DNA from: an uncultured Lachnospiraceae bacterium
GTDB taxonomy: Bacteria > Bacillota > Clostridia > Lachnospirales > Lachnospiraceae
Length of the DNA stretch: 64,000 nt
Assembly: GCA_900550475.1 (NCBI GenBank)
Contig: URSA01000004.1
Location: 62,001 to 126,000, forward strand
Direction: 5' to 3'
Part shown: positions 45,679 through 54,362 of the stretch, piece by piece
Numbering within the stretch: the stretch's first letter is position 1
Layout: every line of letters starts with the position of its first letter
Notes under the pieces: model-generated
What the model was told of the DNA's origin: nothing
The model's database searches: none
What the model saw: the letters and a program-made list of their open reading frames with translations, nothing else
Position numbers and translations under genes: made by a program

Positions 45679-46128
45679 ATGAAGATGAAGATAGAGATAG
45701 ACATCAACGAGGCATATCCGGAGTTAGCCGTTCGGATCAATGCACCTGTCATGACACAGGATGTGGAAAAATTGATTTCCCTGATGCGGATGCTCAACAT
45801 GCAGCTTGCGGTTAAAAAGGGCGGGGAGACCTATCTTTTGGACACGGACAGGATATTGTATATAGAAGCGGTGGAGAGAAACACATTTGTCTATACGGCA
45901 GAAGCATCCTACGAATCGGATTTGAAGCTGTATGAGATCGAGCAGCAGCTGTTAGCGCAGAATTTTATTCGTGTCAGCAAGCAAAGCATTGTGAATATGA
46001 GGAAAATCAAAAGCCTGAGGGCGGACATAAACAGAAAGATACGTGTGACGCTTGTAAACGGCGAGCAGCTTATCGTATCCCGCACGTATGCGGATGAATT
46101 TAAGAGAAGTCTGGGAGTGAAAGCTTGA
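45679..46128 (+). CDS. LytTR-domain DNA-binding regulator
   Basis: The 149-residue protein has an N-terminal 50-residue segment without a receiver domain and a C-terminal LytTR domain. The latter has the ILYIEAVERNTFVYT strand and the FIRVSKQSIVNMRKI segment. Such stand-alone LytTR proteins, partnered with a DUF3021 membrane protein, usually autoregulate their operon. Two 14-bp direct repeats upstream of the first gene are the likely site. It starts immediately after the permease stop. Confidence 0.88.
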   Translation: MKMKIEIDINEAYPELAVRINAPVMTQDVEKLISLMRMLNMQLAVKKGGETYLLDTDRILYIEAVERNTFVYTAEASYESDLKLYEIEQQLLAQNFIRVSKQSIVNMRKIKSLRADINRKIRVTLVNGEQLIVSRTYADEFKRSLGVKA

Positions 46129-46625
46129 AAAAGATATGCGCAGAAATGGAGAAAATAATGGAAGAAAATAAAACGATATTCAACTACATCACACAATTGT
46201 TTGCAACGTACGGAATCATGGTGGCAATCTTTATGGTATTCGGCGTGACGATCGGAAATTTGGCGAACGGACATTCTTCGCTGTTTGCATTGGGAACGTT
46301 GGGCTTCTCTACGGAAACGTTGTTTCAACTGCTTTTGCTTGCCACCATTATTACGCTTGCACAGATAACTTTCTTGACGGACAGATGGATCAAAAACATG
46401 GGCTTGATCCTCAGAAACATCTGTTTCTTCGGCTGTATTGTGATTGTGATGGCTGTGTTTGCAGCCGTGTTTGTATGGTTCCCGATTAAGGAAGTGAAAG
46501 CGTGGATCGGATTTGGCGTTTCCTTTTTTGTCTGCACGGCAGTGAGCATTGTTGTCAGCAAACTGGAGGAAAAGGCAGAGAATAAGAAAATGCAGCAGGC
46601 GCTGCACAGGTTGCAGGAGAAATGA
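46125..46625 (+). CDS. DUF3021 family four-helix membrane protein
   Basis: The 166-residue protein has four hydrophobic helices and a charged C-terminal coil. It starts with a TTG overlapping the LytTR stop (TTGA), supported by GGGAG 8 nt upstream. Later ATGs at 46146 and 46158 are possible. DUF3021 proteins are the usual partners of stand-alone LytTR regulators and are thought to hold the regulator inactive at the membrane; direct evidence for this protein is lacking. Confidence 0.8.
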   Translation: MKKICAEMEKIMEENKTIFNYITQLFATYGIMVAIFMVFGVTIGNLANGHSSLFALGTLGFSTETLFQLLLLATIITLAQITFLTDRWIKNMGLILRNICFFGCIVIVMAVFAAVFVWFPIKEVKAWIGFGVSFFVCTAVSIVVSKLEEKAENKKMQQALHRLQEK

Positions 46626-46639
46626 GGGGAGTTGATAGT

Positions 46640-46789
46640 ATGGCTAACACTACTAATTCAAGCGTTCGTGTGGAACAGCTGAACGAGGAGACGATTGCGG
46701 CAATGTGGGAAGCAAAGCGCCTTTCCCGTGATCCGTCCGTAAAACGCTATTCCAATATTGAAGATGCGTTGAGAGAGTTAAAAGAATGA
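46640..46789 (+). pseudogene. Internally deleted RelB/DinJ-type antitoxin
   Basis: This frame encodes 49 residues. It begins MANTTNSSVRV, like the ribbon strand of DinJ antitoxins. It then jumps to ETIAAMWEAKRLSRDPSVK and an EDALRELKE ending, the C-terminal toxin-binding part. Full antitoxins are about 85-95 residues, so the middle (the helix-helix part and linker) is missing. It overlaps the toxin remnant by ATGA, the normal operon arrangement. Confidence 0.8.
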
Positions 46790-46857
46790 GCAAACATTAC
46801 GACATCATCTGGACAAATCAGTTCAAGAAAGACTATAAGATTTGGCAGCAAATTTAA
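46786..46857 (+). pseudogene. Truncated YafQ/RelE-type toxin
   Basis: Only 23 codons remain. MSKHYDIIWTNQFKKDYK is the typical first strand and helix of YafQ mRNA interferases, which are about 90 residues long. A TAA follows after WQQI, and a terminator begins 7 bp later, so the catalytic part is gone. The pair can no longer act as a toxin-antitoxin system. Confidence 0.8.
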
Positions 46858-46863
46858 AAGAAA

Positions 46864-46907
46864 TTGTCAGTATAGCAGAAGGAAATCTCTATACTGATAA
46901 TTTTTTT
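46864..46907 (+). terminator. Terminator after the toxin-antitoxin remnant
   Basis: TTGTCAGTATAG (46864-46875) pairs with CTATACTGATAA (46889-46900), followed by seven T (46901-46907). Confidence 0.8.
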
Positions 46908-46974
46908 GCAGTTTTGGCTGTTGGATACGGTGGAAAATCGTGGGGGTGTATCATCTGAAAACACCGAGGAATAT

Positions 46975-47003
46975 TTGACAAAGCCCCTGCGGGAAAGTAA
47001 ACT
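46975..47003 (+). promoter_or_regulatory. Promoter of the esterase genes
   Basis: A consensus TTGACA (46975-46980) and TAAACT (46998-47003) are 17 bp apart; the ATG follows at 47052 after GGACGGAGGGAAG. Confidence 0.7.
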
Positions 47004-47051
47004 GATAATGGGTTTTGAAATAGCATAAACCGGACGGAGGGAAGAAGGATT

Positions 47052-47702
47052 ATGGCAGAAGTGATATGGACGAAGGAATATAAGGCAGAGCGGTTCCGGG
47101 AGATGAACAAGACAGCAAAGAAGGGGCAGATTGTCTTTGCGGGATCCTCCCTGATGGAGATGTTTCCCATTGAAAAATTTGTGGAGGAGGACGGGCTTCC
47201 GGTGACGGTGTATAACCGTGGAATCGGCGGATTTGTGACGGCGGAGCTGATCGCAAATATAGATGTGTGTATTCTGGATCTGGAGCCATCGGTGCTGTTT
47301 CTCAATATCGGAACAAATGATCTGAGCAATGCGGAAATTCCCATCGCGGATGTGATGAAAAATTACGGGAAGATACTGGATGAAGTGAAGCGCTGTGTGC
47401 CGGAGGTTACGCTGTATCTGATGGCGTACTATCCGGTCAACTATGATGCTGCCGCAGAGAACATGAAGGCCTGCCTTAGGATCAGAACCAACGAAAAGAT
47501 CAGGGAAGCGAACAAAGGCGTGGAGTTATTGGCGAAGCAGTACGGGGCGCATTACATTGATGTAAACGAGCCGCTTATGGATGAGAAGGGACGGCTCAAG
47601 GCGGAGTATACCATCGAGGGCATGCATATCAAGGAAAAGGGCTACCGGGCAATTTACCCGCTTGTGAAGCCCTACCTGACGATGGGCGGAGAGGAGAAGT
47701 AG
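47052..47702 (+). CDS. SGNH/GDSL-family esterase
   Basis: The 216-residue cytoplasmic-looking protein has the four SGNH blocks: FAGSSLME (Ser), NRGIGGF (Gly), LNIGTNDL (Asn) and EGMHIKEKGY (His with a nearby acidic residue). Relatives remove acetyl groups from sugars, fitting the family of sugar acetylesterases. It is followed without a gap by a CE1-like esterase gene, so two esterases are made together from the promoter at 46975. Confidence 0.88.
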   Translation: MAEVIWTKEYKAERFREMNKTAKKGQIVFAGSSLMEMFPIEKFVEEDGLPVTVYNRGIGGFVTAELIANIDVCILDLEPSVLFLNIGTNDLSNAEIPIADVMKNYGKILDEVKRCVPEVTLYLMAYYPVNYDAAAENMKACLRIRTNEKIREANKGVELLAKQYGAHYIDVNEPLMDEKGRLKAEYTIEGMHIKEKGYRAIYPLVKPYLTMGGEEK

Positions 47703-48487
47703 TGGCATATTTAGATATTCAGTTTTATTCAAACAGTCTGTGCCGTGGGGTGCAGTTTAAAATGATCATCCCCAACGATTTTAACGAATACTGGGAACCT
47801 GAGCAGAGACGTAAGGGAGAGCAGATGAAGGTGCTTTTCCTGCTGCACGGTTATACCGGAAGTGCGGGAAACTGGGTGCCGGAGTATCTGGCAAGTCTTT
47901 ATAATTTTGCTATTGTGATGCCGAACGGCGAGAACGGATTCTGGGTGGATGGTATTTCGACCGGGCACAAGTACGGATCCTTTGTGGGGGTTGAACTTGT
48001 AGATTATATACGCAAGACCTTTGGGCTCGCCATGAAGGCGGAAGACACCTATATCATGGGCATGTCCATGGGCGGCTATGGTGCGCTGCGTGCGGCGCTG
48101 GCTTACCCGGAACGGTTCGGAAAGGCAGCAGCGCTGTCTTCGGCACTTGTGATCCATGAAAAGGCGCACATGAAGCCGGGGGATCCCGACACGCATGCAA
48201 ACTATGAATATTATAGGGAGTGCTTCGGGGATCTTGAGGTGATTGAACAGAGCAGGAACAACCCGGAAGTGCTGGTGGATGAAATTTTGGAGAAAAAAGG
48301 AAGGTTTCCCGAGATTTTCATGGCATGCGGAACGGAAGATTTCCTCCTGGAAAGAAACCGGCGTTTCCATGAGTTTTTACTTTCCAAAGGCGTGCAGCAT
48401 TGCTATCTGGAATCGACAGGTGGGCACGATATGCAGTTCTGGGATGAGTATGCGAAGAAGTTCGTGGAAATGATGTTTGAAGAATAA
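47702..48487 (+). CDS. Alpha/beta-hydrolase esterase (EstA/CE1-like)
   Basis: The 261-residue protein resembles tributyrin esterase EstA and CE1 esterases: LLHGYTGSAGNW near the start, VMPNGENGFWVD, and the nucleophile elbow GMSMGG. A late His lies in STGGHDMQFW. It hydrolyses short-chain acyl esters, possibly acetyl or feruloyl groups on sugars. The start is a GTG overlapping the last base of the upstream stop. Confidence 0.85.
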   Translation: MAYLDIQFYSNSLCRGVQFKMIIPNDFNEYWEPEQRRKGEQMKVLFLLHGYTGSAGNWVPEYLASLYNFAIVMPNGENGFWVDGISTGHKYGSFVGVELVDYIRKTFGLAMKAEDTYIMGMSMGGYGALRAALAYPERFGKAAALSSALVIHEKAHMKPGDPDTHANYEYYRECFGDLEVIEQSRNNPEVLVDEILEKKGRFPEIFMACGTEDFLLERNRRFHEFLLSKGVQHCYLESTGGHDMQFWDEYAKKFVEMMFEE

Positions 48488-48508
48488 AAAACGGGAGGAA
48501 ACAGGGAC

Positions 48509-49264
48509 ATGAAATTGATCTCATGGAATGTGAACGGGCTGCGTGCCTGCATGGAGAAGGGATTCATGGATTTTTTTGATCAGGTGGACGCGGATGTGTT
48601 CTGCATTCAGGAGTCCAAGCTTCAGGCGGGGCAGATCGAGCTCGACCTGCCGGGCTATCACCAGTACTGGAATTATGCGGAGAAAAAAGGCTACTCGGGC
48701 ACGGCGCTGTTCTGCAAGGAGGAGCCGCTGGGCGTGACCTACGGAATCGGCGTGGAGGAGCACGACAAGGAGGGGCGCGTGATCACGGCGGAGTTTGCGG
48801 ACTTCTACGTGGTGACGGTCTATACGCCAAACTCCAAGAGGGAGCTTGAAAGACTTTCCTACCGGATGGAGTGGGAGGCGGCATTTCTTTCCTACCTGAA
48901 AGGGCTGGAGCAGAAGAAGCCGGTGATCTTCTGCGGGGATCTGAATGTGGCGCACAGGGAGATCGACCTGAAAAACCCCAAGTCCAACCACCACAACGCA
49001 GGATTTACCGACGAGGAAAGAGCCTGCTTTGACACCCTTTTGGAGAATGGCTTTGTGGACACATTCCGCTACTTTTACCCTGACCGGGAGGGCATCTATT
49101 CCTGGTGGTCCTACATGTTCAAGGCAAGGGAGAAGAACGCAGGGTGGCGCATCGACTATTTTGTAGTGTCGGAATCCTTGAAGGACAGGCTTTCGGGCGC
49201 GGCGATCCACACAGAGGTGATGGGTTCAGACCATTGCCCGGTGGAGCTTACCATACAGGCGTGA
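48509..49264 (+). CDS. xth: Exodeoxyribonuclease III / AP endonuclease
   Basis: The 251-residue protein matches ExoIII: LISWNVNGLRA at the start, IQESKLQ (metal Glu about 34), VYTPNS, GDLNVAH, and the closing GSDHCPVEL with the catalytic His. It cuts DNA at abasic sites and removes 3' blocking groups in base-excision repair. GGGAGGAAACAGGG precedes the ATG. Confidence 0.95.
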   Translation: MKLISWNVNGLRACMEKGFMDFFDQVDADVFCIQESKLQAGQIELDLPGYHQYWNYAEKKGYSGTALFCKEEPLGVTYGIGVEEHDKEGRVITAEFADFYVVTVYTPNSKRELERLSYRMEWEAAFLSYLKGLEQKKPVIFCGDLNVAHREIDLKNPKSNHHNAGFTDEERACFDTLLENGFVDTFRYFYPDREGIYSWWSYMFKAREKNAGWRIDYFVVSESLKDRLSGAAIHTEVMGSDHCPVELTIQA

Positions 49265-49276
49265 CGGGGAGAGAAC

Positions 49277-49756
49277 ATGATCAGACAGGCAACGACGGAA
49301 GATTTGGAACAAATCATGCAGATCTATGCATATGCGAGATCGTTTATGGCGGCAAACGGAAACCCCACGCAATGGGGGGACAGCTATCCGCCGAGGCAGA
49401 TGATAGAGGATGATATCAAAAAGGGAGAATTGTATGTTCTGGCGGAGAGCGACCGCGTGCAGGCGGTGTTTTTGTTCTTTGTGGGGACGGATGAGACTTA
49501 CCTGAAAATAGAGAACGGAAGCTGGCTGTCCGATGCGCCCTACGGGGTGATCCACCGGGTTGCCGCGGGAGCCGGGGTACACGGCGTGGTGGGAAAGGTG
49601 GTCGCTTACTGCTTTGAACGGATTCCGCACCTTAGAATGGACACCCACTCGGACAACAAGGTCATGCAGCACCAGCTTGAGAAAAACGGTTTTAAAAAAT
49701 GCGGCGTTATTTATGTGAGGAACGGATCCCCCAGAATTGCATACGAAAAGAGATAA
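49277..49756 (+). CDS. GNAT family N-acetyltransferase
   Basis: The 159-residue protein begins MIRQATTEDLEQI, the first strand and helix of GNAT enzymes, and ends with a typical HQLEKNGFKKCGVIYV motif. The acetyl-CoA loop is less obvious, at GAGVHGVVGKVV. The substrate is unknown. The gene lies 12 bp after xth. The frame ends inside the spacer before the rhodanese-TtcA start. Confidence 0.85.
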   Translation: MIRQATTEDLEQIMQIYAYARSFMAANGNPTQWGDSYPPRQMIEDDIKKGELYVLAESDRVQAVFLFFVGTDETYLKIENGSWLSDAPYGVIHRVAAGAGVHGVVGKVVAYCFERIPHLRMDTHSDNKVMQHQLEKNGFKKCGVIYVRNGSPRIAYEKR

Positions 49757-49781
49757 CAAAGAGCGGGAAAGAGACGGCAAT

Positions 49782-50948
49782 ATGGAAATCACGGCACAGG
49801 AATTACTGAAATTAAATAAGGACAGCTACCAACTGATCGACATCCGCAATGAGGAGGAAGCAGCCTACGGAGAAATAGAGGGAGCGCTGCGGATCCCGGC
49901 GGAGGAGATCATGCAGGCGGTATCCGCCCTTGACTGCACAAAGAAGCTGGTGATCTGCTGCGCCAGAGGGCAGATCAGCATGGATGTGGCGGAAGCGCTG
50001 CGGGAGAAGGGCATTGATGCGGTGAGCCTCACCGGCGGCTACGGCGCGTGGCTGGTGGCGCAGATGAAGGCAGAGATGGGTGCGGCAGAGTCGGACGAGG
50101 ATTTTGCACGACAGGCGGAGGAGAGTATCCGAAAAAAATTCCGCCGCACGATCTGGTGTAAATTTACCAAGGCGATCAATGAGTACGAGCTTGTGAAGGA
50201 GGGAGACCGGATTGCGGTCTGCATCTCCGGCGGCAAGGATTCCATGCTGATGGCAAAGCTGTTTCAGGAGCTCAAGGTGCATAACAAATTCCCGTTTGAG
50301 GTGAAATTTCTGGTGATGGATCCGGGGTACAGCCCACAGAACAGGGAGATCATCGAGGAGAATGCGAAAAGACTGGGGATTCCCATCACCGTATTTGAGT
50401 CGGATATCTTTGATTCCGTGTACCATGTGGACAAATCGCCCTGCTACCTTTGCGCCAGAATGCGCAGAGGGCATCTGTATTCCTACGCAAGGGAACTGGG
50501 CTGCAACAAGATTGCGCTGGGACACCACTATGATGATGTGATCGAGACCATTCTGATGGGAATGCTCTACGGCGCGCAGGTGCAGACCATGATGCCGAAG
50601 CTTCACAGCACCAACTTTGCGGGGATGGAGCTGATCCGCCCCCTCTACCTGATCCGCGAGGATGACATCAAGGCGTGGAGGGACTACAACGGTCTGCACT
50701 TTATCCAGTGCGCGTGCAAGTTTACGGACACCTGCACCACCTGCAACAATGAGGAGAACCGCTCAAAGAGAGTGGAGATCAAGGAGCTGATCAGGGAGCT
50801 GAAAAAGAAGAACCCGTTTGTGGAGGGCGATATTTTCAAGAGCGTGGAAAATGTGAATCTGGATACGGTGGTGGCCTACAAGACAAAGGGGCAGAAGCAT
50901 CATTTTCTGGATCATTACGACGAAGGTGGGAGGTCTGCTTCGGAATGA
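49782..50948 (+). CDS. Rhodanese-TtcA fusion, tRNA thiolation type
   Basis: The 389-residue protein joins a rhodanese domain (about 1-95, with a CCARGQ active-site loop) to a TtcA-like PP-loop ATPase. SGGKDS is at 149-154, followed by CYLCARMRRG and a late CACKFTDTCTTCN cluster that can hold an iron-sulfur centre. TtcA makes 2-thiocytidine at tRNA position 32; a fused rhodanese could supply the sulfur. The ATG at 49782 is preferred over a longer frame from 49737. The stop overlaps the addB start (ATGA). Confidence 0.85.
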   Translation: MEITAQELLKLNKDSYQLIDIRNEEEAAYGEIEGALRIPAEEIMQAVSALDCTKKLVICCARGQISMDVAEALREKGIDAVSLTGGYGAWLVAQMKAEMGAAESDEDFARQAEESIRKKFRRTIWCKFTKAINEYELVKEGDRIAVCISGGKDSMLMAKLFQELKVHNKFPFEVKFLVMDPGYSPQNREIIEENAKRLGIPITVFESDIFDSVYHVDKSPCYLCARMRRGHLYSYARELGCNKIALGHHYDDVIETILMGMLYGAQVQTMMPKLHSTNFAGMELIRPLYLIREDDIKAWRDYNGLHFIQCACKFTDTCTTCNNEENRSKRVEIKELIRELKKKNPFVEGDIFKSVENVNLDTVVAYKTKGQKHHFLDHYDEGGRSASE

Positions 50949-53900
50949 GTCTTCGTTTTGTGTTTGGCGGATCGGGAGCCGGAAAGAGCACCCGCATCTA
51001 CGGTGAAATTTTAAAGCGTGCGGAGCAGGAGCCGGGACGGAATTTTCTGATTATCGTTCCGGATCAGTTTACCATGCAGACCCAGAAGGAGCTGGTGACG
51101 CATCCGCTCAACAGCCGCAAGGGGATTCTGAATGTGGATGTGCTCAGCTTCGGGCGGCTGTCCCACAGAATTTTCGAGGAGGTGGGCAGAGCGGAGCTTC
51201 CCGTGCTGGACGATACGGGAAAGAGTCTGGTGCTGCGGAAGGTGGCGGCAGGGCTGAAGGAGGAGCTGCCCTATCTGGGAAATCACCTGAACAAGCAGGG
51301 TTACATCCATGAGATCAAGAGCGCCATCTCAGAATTTATGCAGTACGGGATCAGCGTGAAGGATGTGGGAACGCTGATGGAGTATGCGAAAAAGAAGGGA
51401 GCCCTGTACCATAAGCTGCGGGATCTGCAGGTTTTGTACGAGGGCTTTTGCAGCTATATCAGGGAAAAATATGTGACCACAGAGGAGACGCTGGACCAGC
51501 TTGCGGATGCGCTTGCAAAATCGGCGCTTGTGCGGGACAGTGTGGTGGTATTTGACGGCTTCACGGGCTTTACGCCCATTCAGAACCGGGTGATCGCCCG
51601 CCTGATGACGCTGGCCTCCGAGGTGATCCTTACGGTCACGCTGGATCTGAGGGAGGATCCCTTTGTGGTGGACGGGGAGCAGAAGCTGTTTCACCTGAGC
51701 AAGAAAACCGTGGCGTCCCTCTGCAAGCTGGCGGAGGAAGCCGGTGTGGAGCGGGGAGAGGATCTGTATGTGGACTACGGCGGCGCGCACCGCTTTTCCA
51801 GACAGCCGGTGATCGCCCATCTGGAGCGCACCCTGTTCCGCTATCCGGCGGTGGCTTACAAGGGAGAGATGCAGGGGAATATACGGCTTGCCGCAGTTTC
51901 CACCGTAAACGAGGAGGTGCGGCAGGCGGGAATTGCCATCCGCAGACTGATCTGTGAGGAGCAGTACGAATACCGGGATATTGCCGTGATTGCGGGAGAT
52001 CTGGAGATGTATGCACAGCCGGTGCAGACCCAGTTTGCCCATCTGGGGATTCCCTGCTTTGTGGACAGAACCAGAGGACTTGTGCTGAATCCTCTGATCG
52101 AATATATCAAGAGCGCCTATGAGGTCATTTTGCAGGACTTCTCTTATGAGAGCGTGTTCCGCTATCTGCGGAGCGGGCTGTCGGATCTTGCGCCCGAGCA
52201 GGTGGATGAACTGGAGAATTACTGTATCCGGACAGGAATCCGGGGCAGGAGGCAATGGCTGGGACAGTTTACCAGACATGGCGCAAAGAACCGGGATAAC
52301 ACGGAAAGACTTCTCTTGCTGGAGCAGATGCGACAGCGCTTTGCGGAGGAGCTGGAGCCCCTTTTAGGGGAGGAAAAGACGGCGGCTTCCTGTGTGGAGG
52401 CGCTGTACCGTTTTTTGACAAAAAACCGGGCGGCGGAGAAGATGTCTGCCTACGAAGCGCAGTTTGAACAGCAGCAGGATCAGGTGCGCGTGAAGGAATA
52501 CGCCCAGGTATACCGCCTTGTGATGGAGCTGCTGGAGCAGGTCATGGGGCTGCTTGGGCAGGAGAGCATGTCTGTCAGAGAGTTTCGGGATATTCTGGAC
52601 GCGGGCTTTGCGGAGATCGAGGTCGGCGCGATTCCGCAGAATGTGGACAGAGTGCTGGTGGGCGACATGGAGCGAACCCGCCTGAAAGAGGTGAAGGTGC
52701 TGTTCTTTCTCGGGGTCAATGACGGCAACATTCCCCGCAGCAACGGAAAGGGCGGCATCATTTCCGATATCGACAGGGAGTATCTGCGAACCTCCGAGCT
52801 GGAGCTTGCGCCGTCGCCCAGACAGCAGATGTATATTCAGAGATTGTACCTGTATCTGAATCTGACCAAGCCCTCGGAGCGGCTTTATCTGTCCTACGCC
52901 AAGATGAACGGGGAGGGCGCGGCCATGCGGCCGGCTTATCTTGCGGGCATTTTGCAGCAGCTTTTCCCCGGTCTTTCCACGGAATACCCGGAGAAGGAAC
53001 CTCTGCTTTCCCAGATCTGTACGCCCAAGGAGGGCTTGCCTTATCTGGCGGCGGGACTGCGGGAGTATGCGGGCGGTGCGGCGGAGGAGCAGCCTCTTAT
53101 GACCCTGTACGGGGCGTATGCCGGGCAGCCGGAATACGGCGCTCTTTTGGAGAGGCTTACGGATGCGGCGTTTTTCCGTTACGAGGAGGGCAGGCTTTCC
53201 AGAGAGGTGGCGCGGGCGCTCTACGGACAACTTCTTTACGGCAGCGTCAGCAGACTGGAGACCTATGCGGCGTGTGCGTACCGTCATTTTCTGCAATACG
53301 GCATGCAGCTTAAGGAGCGGGAGGAGTTTGAATTTGAGAGCGTGGACATGGGAAATGTGTTCCATGGGGTGCTTGAGACTTTTTCCCATAAGCTGGAGGA
53401 GAGCGACTATACATGGTTTGATTTCCCGGAAAGCTTTGCGCGGGAGACGGTGAAGGAGGCGCTTTCCCTCTATGCGGCGGAATACAAGGAGACGGTGCTG
53501 TATGCGAGCGCGCGCAACGAGTACGTCATAAAGCGCATGAACCGCATTCTGGACAGGACGGTGCTGACATTGCAGTACCAGCTCCGCAAGGGCAGCTTCC
53601 GGCCGGAAAATTATGAGTTTTCCTTTGAGAAGGTGTCGGAGCTTGCGCATGTGAGCGTGGCGTTGTCGCAGGAGGAGCGGATGAAGCTGGTGGGCAGGAT
53701 CGACCGCATCGATACCTGTCAGGAGCAGGACAGACTTTATGTGAAGATCGTGGACTACAAATCCGGCAGCCGCAATTTTGATCTGGCGGCGCTGTACTAC
53801 GGATTGCAGCTTCAGCTTGTGGTGTATATGAATGCCGCCATGGAGCGGGAGAAAAAGCTGCATCCGGACATGGAGGTGATACCTGCCGCCATGCTGTACT

Positions 53901-54358
53901 ATCATGTGGCGGATCCTGCGGTGGAGACGCAGGAGGAACTGACCCCGGAGGAAATAGACGAAAAGCTGCGGGAGACGCTGCGGGCAAACGGCGTGGTGAG
54001 CAGCGAGGAGGAGATCGTGAAACGTCTGGACGGGGAAGCGGAGACCAAGTCGGATGTGATACCCATTGAGTATAAGAAGGACGGAACACTCTCGTCCCGC
54101 TCCTCGGTCATGAGCAGGGAGGAGCTTGCGGATATCTCCGCGTATGTGAACAAGAAGGTGCGCGACTTTGGCAGGGAGATCCTGGACGGCAGGATGGAGA
54201 CCGCACCCTATGAGCGGGGAAACGAGAATGCCTGCACCTACTGCTCGTTTGCGGGCGTCTGCGGCTTTGAGGCGGGTACGCCGGGCTATCATTACCGCAG
54301 ACTGAAGACGATGGAAAATGAGGAGATCATGGAGACGATCAGAAAGGAGCTGCAGTAG
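50945..54358 (+). CDS. addB: ATP-dependent helicase/nuclease subunit B
   Basis: The 1137-residue protein is the usual length for AddB, which works with AddA in double-strand break repair in place of RecBCD. It has an N-terminal GGSGAGKST Walker A, a middle inactivated helicase, and a C-terminal RecB-type nuclease. The nuclease shows GRIDRID and VDYKSG, framed by the iron-sulfur cysteines CAYRHF and CTYCSFAGVC. It overlaps the upstream gene stop and precedes addA. Confidence 0.95.
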   Translation: MSLRFVFGGSGAGKSTRIYGEILKRAEQEPGRNFLIIVPDQFTMQTQKELVTHPLNSRKGILNVDVLSFGRLSHRIFEEVGRAELPVLDDTGKSLVLRKVAAGLKEELPYLGNHLNKQGYIHEIKSAISEFMQYGISVKDVGTLMEYAKKKGALYHKLRDLQVLYEGFCSYIREKYVTTEETLDQLADALAKSALVRDSVVVFDGFTGFTPIQNRVIARLMTLASEVILTVTLDLREDPFVVDGEQKLFHLSKKTVASLCKLAEEAGVERGEDLYVDYGGAHRFSRQPVIAHLERTLFRYPAVAYKGEMQGNIRLAAVSTVNEEVRQAGIAIRRLICEEQYEYRDIAVIAGDLEMYAQPVQTQFAHLGIPCFVDRTRGLVLNPLIEYIKSAYEVILQDFSYESVFRYLRSGLSDLAPEQVDELENYCIRTGIRGRRQWLGQFTRHGAKNRDNTERLLLLEQMRQRFAEELEPLLGEEKTAASCVEALYRFLTKNRAAEKMSAYEAQFEQQQDQVRVKEYAQVYRLVMELLEQVMGLLGQESMSVREFRDILDAGFAEIEVGAIPQNVDRVLVGDMERTRLKEVKVLFFLGVNDGNIPRSNGKGGIISDIDREYLRTSELELAPSPRQQMYIQRLYLYLNLTKPSERLYLSYAKMNGEGAAMRPAYLAGILQQLFPGLSTEYPEKEPLLSQICTPKEGLPYLAAGLREYAGGAAEEQPLMTLYGAYAGQPEYGALLERLTDAAFFRYEEGRLSREVARALYGQLLYGSVSRLETYAACAYRHFLQYGMQLKEREEFEFESVDMGNVFHGVLETFSHKLEESDYTWFDFPESFARETVKEALSLYAAEYKETVLYASARNEYVIKRMNRILDRTVLTLQYQLRKGSFRPENYEFSFEKVSELAHVSVALSQEERMKLVGRIDRIDTCQEQDRLYVKIVDYKSGSRNFDLAALYYGLQLQLVVYMNAAMEREKKLHPDMEVIPAAMLYYHVADPAVETQEELTPEEIDEKLRETLRANGVVSSEEEIVKRLDGEAETKSDVIPIEYKKDGTLSSRSSVMSREELADISAYVNKKVRDFGREILDGRMETAPYERGNENACTYCSFAGVCGFEAGTPGYHYRRLKTMENEEIMETIRKELQ

Positions 54359-54362
54359 TCCT

